Assembly (NCBI RefSeq): GCF_017569205.1
Contig: NZ_CP071870.1
Span: forward strand, 1,674,001 to 1,738,000
Reading direction: 5' to 3'
Source: Propioniciclava sp. MC1595
GTDB lineage: Bacteria; Actinomycetota; Actinomycetes; Propionibacteriales; Propionibacteriaceae
Length of the DNA stretch: 64,000 nucleotides
Shown: positions 57,649 through 64,000 of the stretch, one piece after another
How positions within the stretch are numbered: the stretch's first letter is position 1
How the letters are laid out: every line of letters begins with the position of its first letter
The notes under the pieces: generated by a model
Told to the model about the DNA's origin: nothing
The model's database searches: none
Seen by the model: the letters and a program-made list of their open reading frames with translations, nothing else
Translations under genes and position numbers: made by a program

Positions 57649-58992
57649 ATGGAACTGCCTGACCTGCGTGACCGCGTCACCTCCCTGCTGCCCGGTGTCC
57701 TGGACGACCTCGCCCGCCTCGTGGCGATCCCGTCGGTGAGCTCGCTGCCCGACCGTGCCGGCGACGTGCAGGCGACGGCCGAGGCGGTCGCCCAGCTCGC
57801 CCGCGACCTGGGCTGCCCCGACGTCCGGATCGTCGCCGAGGGCGGCAAGCCGGCGGTCATCGCGAAGTTCCCGGCGCCCGAGGGCGCCCCGACCGTCTGC
57901 CTGTACGCCCACCACGACGTGCAGCCCACCGGTGAGGTGGACCTGTGGACCTCCGACCCCTTCACCGTCACCGAGCGCGACGGCCGCCTCTACGGCCGCG
58001 GCGTCGTCGACGACAAGGCCGGCATCGCCGTCCACCTGGCGGCGCTGCGCGCCTTCGACGGCCGCCCGCCGGTCGGCGTGACGCTGTTCGTCGAGGGCGA
58101 GGAGGAGATCGGCTCCCCGTCCCTGGCCACCCTGATGGAGAAGCACGCCGACGACCTCGCCGCCGACGTGTACGTGATCTGCGACTCGGCCAACTGGCAG
58201 GTCGGGACGCCGGCCTTCACCACCGCGCTGCGCGGCCTCTCCGACGTCGTCGTCACCGTCGACACCCTCGACCACGCCCTGCACTCCGGCCAGTACGGCG
58301 GCGTCGCACCCGACGCGCTCACCACGCTGGTGCAGCTGCTCGCGACCCTCCACGACGCCGACGGCAACGTCGCCGTCGCCGGGCTCGACACCGAGCCGCC
58401 GTTCGCGCTCGAGTACCCCGAGGAGCGGCTGCGCGCCGAGACCGGCGTTCTGGAAGGGGTCACCTTCACCGGGACCGGGCCGCTGGCCGACCGCCTGTGG
58501 GGGCGTCCGTCGATCACGGTGCTGGCGATCGACTGCACCCGGGTGGCCGACGCGTCGAACACCCTCGCCCCCACCGCCCGCGCCAAGGTGAGCATGCGCC
58601 TGGCCCCGTCGCAGGACGCCGCGGTCGCGCTCGAGGCCCTCAAGCAGCACCTGTACGACCACGCCCCCTTCGGCGCGCGGGTCACGTTCGGGGCGCAGGA
58701 GGCCGCGGGCGGTTCCCTCGTGCCGCTGACCGGTGACGTCGCCGAGGTCGCCCGCGCCGCCTACTCGCAGGCGTGGGGCACCGACGCCGTGGAGGTGGGC
58801 CAGGGCGGCTCGATCCCGCTGGTGGGGCTGTTCCAGCAGGCGTTCCCGGGGGCCGAGGTGCTGGTCACCGGCGTCGTCGACCCCGACTCGCGCATGCACG
58901 GCATCGACGAGTCGTTCGACCTGGGCGACTTCACCAACGCGTGCGTCGCCGAGGCCACGCTGCTCGCGCGCCTGGCGGGCCTCGGCTCCTAG
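57649..58992 (+). CDS. M20/M28 family dipeptidase (ArgE/DapE-like)
   Basis: 447 residues from ATG 57649, 8 bases after TAGGGT. Metal sites: VCLYAHHDVQPTGEVD (His-x-Asp) and YGRGVVDDKAGIAVHLAALR; catalytic Glu in FVEGEEEIGSPSLATLMEKH; the lid/dimer domain contains DVVVTVDTLDHALHSGQYGG; the last His is in DPDSRMHGIDESFDLG. A two-zinc dipeptidase of the M20 family, substrate unknown. The stop overlaps the convergent Lrp gene by four bases. Confidence 0.9.
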   Translation: MELPDLRDRVTSLLPGVLDDLARLVAIPSVSSLPDRAGDVQATAEAVAQLARDLGCPDVRIVAEGGKPAVIAKFPAPEGAPTVCLYAHHDVQPTGEVDLWTSDPFTVTERDGRLYGRGVVDDKAGIAVHLAALRAFDGRPPVGVTLFVEGEEEIGSPSLATLMEKHADDLAADVYVICDSANWQVGTPAFTTALRGLSDVVVTVDTLDHALHSGQYGGVAPDALTTLVQLLATLHDADGNVAVAGLDTEPPFALEYPEERLRAETGVLEGVTFTGTGPLADRLWGRPSITVLAIDCTRVADASNTLAPTARAKVSMRLAPSQDAAVALEALKQHLYDHAPFGARVTFGAQEAAGGSLVPLTGDVAEVARAAYSQAWGTDAVEVGQGGSIPLVGLFQQAFPGAEVLVTGVVDPDSRMHGIDESFDLGDFTNACVAEATLLARLAGLGS

Positions 58993-59426
58993 ATCAGGGG
59001 GCGGTCCGCGAAGGGCACGCTCAGCACCAGCTGCGTCTCGGTGTTGGCGTGCCCGCGCGTGCGGATCTCGGTGAGCACGCGCTCGAGGTCGGCGGGCGTC
59101 TCGACCTGGGCGATGACGAGGTAGGACGCGCGCCCGGCCACCGAGTAGCAGGAGACGACCTCGGGCAGCTCGGAGAGGCGCCGGGGCAGCTCGGTGTCCT
59201 CGAGCGGGTCGGTGGTGGTGACCGAGATGAAGGCGGTCAGCAGCTTGCCGAGCGCCGCCGGGTCGATCGTGGCCCGGTAGCCGGTGATCACCCCGCGCTG
59301 CTCGAGGCGCCGCACCCGCTGCTGGGCCGCCGAGGTCGACAGCCCGGTCGCCTTCCCGATGTCGGTGTAGGACATCCGGCCGTCGCGGGCCAGCAGTCCG
59401 AGGATCTGCGCGTCGAGTGCCTCCAT
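58989..59426 (-). CDS. Lrp/AsnC family regulator
   Basis: 145 residues. AsnC HTH: ILGLLARDGRMSYTDIGKAT, GLSTSAAQQRVRRLEQRGVI, TGYRATIDPAALGK. The RAM effector domain follows (FISVTTTDPLEDTELPRRLS, EVVSCYSVAGRASYLVIAQV, TEIRTRGHANTETQLVLS), which senses amino acids. Single gene, divergent from the 5'-3' exonuclease gene (28 bases between starts), so it may control that gene or itself. Confidence 0.9.
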   Translation of the reverse strand: MEALDAQILGLLARDGRMSYTDIGKATGLSTSAAQQRVRRLEQRGVITGYRATIDPAALGKLLTAFISVTTTDPLEDTELPRRLSELPEVVSCYSVAGRASYLVIAQVETPADLERVLTEIRTRGHANTETQLVLSVPFADRPLI

Positions 59427-59453
59427 GGCCCCATGCTGTCACACTGGTGACCC

Positions 59454-60368
59454 ATGGACGCCCCGCGGACGCTACTTTTTGATACGGCATCGCTGTATTT
59501 CCGCGCATTCTTCGGTTTGCCGGATTCCCTGCGCGCCAAGTCCGGAGATCCTGTGAACGCCGTGCGCGGCCTGCTGGACTTCCTGGCCCGGTTCATCACC
59601 GACTACTCCCCCACCCACGTCGCCTGCTGCTGGGACGACGCGTGGCGGCCGGCGTGGCGGGTCGACCTCGTGCCCAGCTACAAGGCCCACCGGGTCGCGT
59701 ACGGCGACGTCGAGGAGGTGCCGGCGGCGCTGACCGCGCAGGTTCCGTGGATCCGGGCCACGCTGGACGCCCTCGGCCTGCCGATCGTCGGCGCGGCCGA
59801 CCACGAGGCCGACGACGTGATCGCCACCCTCGCCACGCGGTCCACCTGGCCGGTCGACGTGGTGACCGGCGACCGCGACCTGTTCCAGCTGGTCGACGAC
59901 GACCGGGCCGTGCGCGTGCTCTACGTGGGCCGCGGGGTGGCGAAGCACGAGCAGATCACCGACGCGTGGCTGCAGGCGAAGTACACGATCACCGGGGCCG
60001 GCTACGTCGACTTCGCCGTGATGCGCGGCGACCCCTCCGACGGGCTGCCCGGCGTGAAGGGCATCGGCGAGAAGACCGCGGCGCAGCTGATCGGGAAGTA
60101 CGGGGACCTCGACGGCATCGTGGCCAACGCCGCGAACCTCTCCTCCGGCGTCCAGCGTTCGCTGGCCGCGGCGGTCGACTACCTGGGCCCGGCCCGGGAG
60201 GTGGTGACCGCGGCCCGCGGCGTCCCGCTGCCGGAGGTGGACCTCGCCCTGCCCGCCGCGCCGAAGGACCCGGAACTGTTCGCGGCGCTGACCGAGGAGC
60301 TCAACCTCGGTGGCAGCGCCGACCGGATCCTCGCGGCGCTCGCCGCCGCCGGCGGCCGGGTCAGCTGA
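59454..60368 (+). CDS. 5'-3' exonuclease (PolA N-terminal-like FEN)
   Basis: 304 residues. FEN fold: RTLLFDTASLYFRAFFGLPD with the first metal Asp, ADHEADDVIATLATRSTWPV, DVVTGDRDLFQLVDDDRAVR, DFAVMRGDPSDGLPGVKGIG and EKTAAQLIGKYGDLDGIVAN (helix-hairpin-helix). No polymerase domain. Such stand-alone enzymes remove RNA primers or flaps in actinobacteria. The first 25 codons are much more AT-rich than the rest (TACTTTTTGATACGGCATC), which may ease translation initiation. CACACT lies 8 bases before the ATG. Confidence 0.92.
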   Translation: MDAPRTLLFDTASLYFRAFFGLPDSLRAKSGDPVNAVRGLLDFLARFITDYSPTHVACCWDDAWRPAWRVDLVPSYKAHRVAYGDVEEVPAALTAQVPWIRATLDALGLPIVGAADHEADDVIATLATRSTWPVDVVTGDRDLFQLVDDDRAVRVLYVGRGVAKHEQITDAWLQAKYTITGAGYVDFAVMRGDPSDGLPGVKGIGEKTAAQLIGKYGDLDGIVANAANLSSGVQRSLAAAVDYLGPAREVVTAARGVPLPEVDLALPAAPKDPELFAALTEELNLGGSADRILAALAAAGGRVS

Positions 60369-60655
60369 AGAAGGCGCCCGGCACGTCGCGCCGGCTGAAC
60401 AGCTCGCGGAACCGCTCGTAGGCGTCGTCGGCGCCGGGGCCGGGGTCGTGGCCCACGGCGGCCAGGAACGCCACCGCCCCGTCGAGCACCGGACGCCACA
60501 GCGGCTCGGGCCGCACGCTCCGCGTTGTGCACGAGGTGCGCCAGCACGTCGCGGGCGCTCCACCGGGGCGTCCAGCACACGGGCGCGGCGAGCTACTCGT
60601 CGGTCGCGGCCCCGAAGAGGGCGACGGTGTGCTCGGCGAGGTCGCGGTAGGACAC
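60361..60655 (-). pseudogene. Maleylpyruvate isomerase/DinB-like small protein, broken
   Basis: From GTG 60655 the frame reads SYRDLAEHTVALFGAATDE then TAG; it continues LAAPVCWTPRWSARDVLAHL, VHNAERAARA. A shift near 60510 gives EPLWRPVLDGAVAFLAAVGH, DDAYERFRELFSRRDVPGAF and FS, stop at 60361. Joined, the ~100-residue chain resembles the helical N-terminal DinB/maleylpyruvate isomerase domain (W-x-x-RDVLAHLVHN). One stop and one frameshift mean it is not made. It overlaps the end of the exonuclease gene. Confidence 0.6.
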
Positions 60656-60663
60656 GTCGGCTC

Positions 60664-61271
60664 CTAGCGGGCGGGTCGCAGCACGTACACCGCGGCGGAG
60701 GCCATCAGGTTGGCCGACTGGCCGTACATGCGCAGCCGGCGGCCGTGCTCGGTGTAGGTGAAGCGGCGGTCGACGATGAGGTGGAGCTGGTCGAAGAGGT
60801 CCTCGAGGTCGGCCAAGGTCGTGAACCGGAGGTTCGGGGAGTTGTACCAGAGGTACGGGATCTCCTTGGAGACCGGCATCCGTCCGCCCAGCAGGCGCAG
60901 GCGGTTGCGGTACCAGCCGAAGTTCGGCACCGAGACGACCAGGCGCTCGGCGACGCGGGCCATCTGGGCGAGCACGAACTCGGGGCGCAGCATCGTCTGC
61001 AGCGTGCGCGAGAGCACCACGGTGTCGTAGGAGTCGTCGGCGATGTCGACCAGGGCGTCCTCGATGCGGCGGTCGAGCACCGGCACCCCGCGGCGGATGG
61101 CCGCGAGCACCGAGTCGGGGTCGATCTCGACGCCCTGGCCGGTGCAGCGCTTGCGCTCCATGAGGTGGGCCAGCAGCGAGCCGGACCCGCAGCCGAGGTC
61201 GAGCACGCGCGAGCCGGCGAAGACCTGGTCGGCGACGAGCTGCAGGTCGAGGCGCAGTTGGGTCGGGGCGG

Positions 61272-61275
<4 letters not shown>
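60664..61275 (-). CDS. metW: MetW-type methionine biosynthesis protein
   Basis: 203 residues from GTG 61275, overlapping the metX stop. A Rossmann methyltransferase-like fold: LRLDLQLVADQVFAGSRVLD, LGCGSGSLLAHLMERKRCTG, QGVEIDPDSVLAAIRRGVPV, VVLSRTLQTMLRPEFVLAQM and RLVVSVPNFGWYRNRLRLLG. MetW works with MetX as a homoserine transferase pair in many bacteria; the catalytic role of MetW is not clear. Confidence 0.93.
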
Positions 61276-62413
<1,138 letters not shown>

Positions 62414-62417
<4 letters not shown>

Positions 62418-63694
62418 GCAGACAGCGCCTTGTCGAGGTCGGCGATCAGGTCGTCGACGTTCTCGATGCCGATCGAGAGCCGGACGCCCTCGGGCGCCAC
62501 GCCGGCGTCCACGAGCTCGGACTCGGTCAGCTGGCTGTGCGTGGTCGTCGCGTTGTGGATCGCGAGCGACTTCGCGTCACCGATGTTGGCCAGGTGGCTG
62601 AACAGCTCGAGCGCCTCGACGAACTTCGAGCCGCCCTCGCGCCCGGTCTTGAGGCCGAAGGCGACCAGCCCGCTGTTGCCCCTGGTGAGCATGCGCCCGG
62701 CGACCTCGTGGTACGGGTCGTCGGCCAGGCCCGGGTAGCGGACCCAGGCCACGCGGTCGTCGTTCGCCAGGAACTGGGCGACCTTGAGGGCGTTCTCGCT
62801 GTGACGCTCCATGCGCAGGTGGAGGGTCTCCAGGCCGAGCAGGATCTGGAACGCGTTCATCGGTGCGATCGCCGCGCCCGTGTTGCGCAGCATGACCGTG
62901 CGGGCGCGGATGATGAACGCGGCGGGGCCGGCCGCCTCGGTCCAGACGACGCCGTGGTAGGCGTGGTCGGGGGCGGTCAGGTTCGGGAAGCGCTCGGCAT
63001 GGGCGGCCCAGTCGAAGCGCCCGGAGTCGACGATCACGCCGCCCATCGAGGTGCCGTTGCCGGCGAAGTACTTGGTGGCGGCGTGGACGGCGATGTCGGC
63101 GCCGTGGTCGAACACGCGGCACAGGTACGGCGTGGCGGCGGTGTTGTCGACGATGAGCGGCAGGCCCAGCGCGTGCGCGGCCTCGGCCCAGGCACGGATG
63201 TCGAGGACGTTCAACGCCGGGTTGCCGAGGCTCTCGGCGAAGACGAGCTTGGTGCGCTCGTCGACGTGCTCGGCGAGGGCCGCCGGGTCGTCGGGGTCGA
63301 CGAAGCGGGTCTCGACGCCGAACTGCGGCAGCGTGTGGGCGAAGAGCGCGTAGGTGCCGCCGTACAGCTTGGAGCTGGCGACGATGTTGTCGCCCGTGCC
63401 GGCCAGGGTCAGCACGGCGTAGGTGATCGCCGCGGCGCCGGACGCCGTGGCCAGCGAGGCCAGCCCGCCCTCGAGCGCGGTGACGCGCTTCTCCAGGACG
63501 TCCTGGGTCGGGTTCATGATCCGGGTGTAGATGTTGCCGGACTTGCGCAGCGCGAACAGGTCGGCGGCGTGCTGGGTGTCGTCGAAGACGTAGCTGGTGG
63601 TCTGGTAGATCGGCACCGCGCGGGCGTTGGTGGCCGGGTCGGCCTGCTCCTGCCCGGCGTGCACCGCCAGGGTCTCGATGCTGTAGTCGGTCAT
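62414..63694 (-). CDS. metY: O-acetylhomoserine aminocarboxypropyltransferase (sulfhydrylase)
   Basis: 426 residues from ATG 63694, which has AAGG at the better distance; ATG 63700 is possible. Cys/Met-metabolism PLP enzyme: YSIETLAVHAGQEQADPATN, QTTSYVFDDTQHAADLFALR, YTRIMNPTQDVLEKRVTALE, the PLP lysine in IAVHAATKYFAGNGTSMGGV and SIGIENVDDLIADLDKAL. Makes homocysteine from O-acetylhomoserine and sulfide. First gene of metYXW. No SAM riboswitch consensus is seen in the 60 bases before it. Confidence 0.95.
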
Positions 63695-63756
63695 GGTCAT
63701 CCTTCGGGTCCCGGAAAGCGTGGGGCCACCCTAGGGCTTGAGGGGTGGTCCAAGCT

Positions 63757-64000
63757 TCAATCTCGGCTGCCGGTCGACAGGGCGAAGCGGTGCAGCACCT
63801 CGTACCGGTTGCCGCGGTCGCGCAGGTGGCTCTGGATCAGGACCAGCTCCTCGGCGGTCCACCCGTCCGCGTCGAACGTGTCGAGCACGCGCACCAGGCG
63901 GGTGCTGTCGATGGCGCGGTTGGCCCGGGCCAGCGTCAGGTGGGGCACGAACCGCGCCCCGTCCACCCGCACCCCGGCCCGCACGGCGGCGTTGCGCGAG
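63757..64000 (-). CDS. thpR: RNA 2',3'-cyclic phosphodiesterase (2H family), partial
   Basis: The frame is open to the window edge; about 80 C-terminal residues are visible. The second HxT/S motif of 2H phosphoesterases is RFVPHLTLARANRAID; ELVLIQSHLRDRGNRYEVLH is the usual C-terminus of ThpR. The first motif is outside the window. Hydrolyses 2',3'-cyclic phosphodiester ends of RNA. Confidence 0.8.
   Translation of the reverse strand, partial: SRNAAVRAGVRVDGARFVPHLTLARANRAIDSTRLVRVLDTFDADGWTAEELVLIQSHLRDRGNRYEVLHRFALSTGSRD

Noticed and set aside
63701..63756. SAM riboswitch before metY
   Set aside because: Only about 60 bases lie between metY and the next gene, and no SAM-II or SAM-IV conserved block is visible; just a weak CCACCC/GGGTGG repeat.

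Overview
The window is a high-GC actinobacterial chromosome segment, most likely from the family Propionibacteriaceae. The evidence is strong G+C bias in the core genes, a PPi-dependent phosphofructokinase of the propionibacterial type, RbpA, GarA/FtsR-type regulators, and a gene order at 2.1-9.9 kb (DUF881, small basic protein, DUF881, gcvH, FHA protein, MerR, bifunctional nuclease, MerR, gcvP) that matches the conserved Rv1823-Rv1832 block of mycobacteria. Species cannot be read from the window.

Layout. 1-25.2 kb is core: thrS (5' end outside the window) and an Ap4A-type HIT protein, the division/glycine-cleavage/GarA block, a YihY/BrkB membrane protein, PPi-PFK, a MalY/PatB aminotransferase, a YciO/Sua5 protein, a PPK2-Hsp70-PAC2-DoxX group, a ferritin, a TreS-like GH13 enzyme, a DUF1846 protein, an aspartate:alanine-exchanger-type transporter and an S4 protein. 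25.25-42.65 kb is a mobile resistance island of visibly lower G+C. It holds a truncated efflux gene behind a leader-peptide attenuator, an orphan response regulator, tet(33) with its divergent tetR and two operators, an erm 23S rRNA methyltransferase with a leader peptide and a hairpin that covers its RBS, three relaxase (MOBF/TraA) remnants, a complete IS1634-family element, a complete IS1380-family element, and a truncated IS6100 fused to a beheaded double-MerR regulator. 42.65-64 kb is core again: a TetR-controlled operon with an ICMT-Lgt fusion, a secreted M23 peptidase, lpdA, an HTH-MurA fusion, pdxY, a GDPD-MFS pair, rbpA, the FxsA-Ppm-Lnt group, an M20 peptidase, an Lrp regulator, a 5'-3' exonuclease, metY-metX-metW and part of an RNA 2',3'-cyclic phosphodiesterase.

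How the parts work together. GcvH and GcvP here plus Lpd at 48 kb supply three of the four glycine-cleavage proteins; GcvT is not in the window. Lnt and Ppm are adjacent separate genes, although they are fused in Mycobacterium tuberculosis. MetY, MetX and MetW overlap by a few bases and form one methionine operon. In the island both resistance genes are inducible: tet(33) by operator repression and erm by translational attenuation. All conjugation genes are broken, so the island looks like a plasmid-derived segment frozen by insertions and deletions.

A recurrent cis signal stands out in the core. At least 15 genes have a TANNNT hexamer ending 6-8 bases before the start codon and lack a convincing Shine-Dalgarno sequence, which is the layout of leaderless transcripts. 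Several decayed genes (a GPH sugar transporter, a small isomerase-like protein, NTF2-like and GyrI-like remnants) can be reconstructed by joining reading frames.
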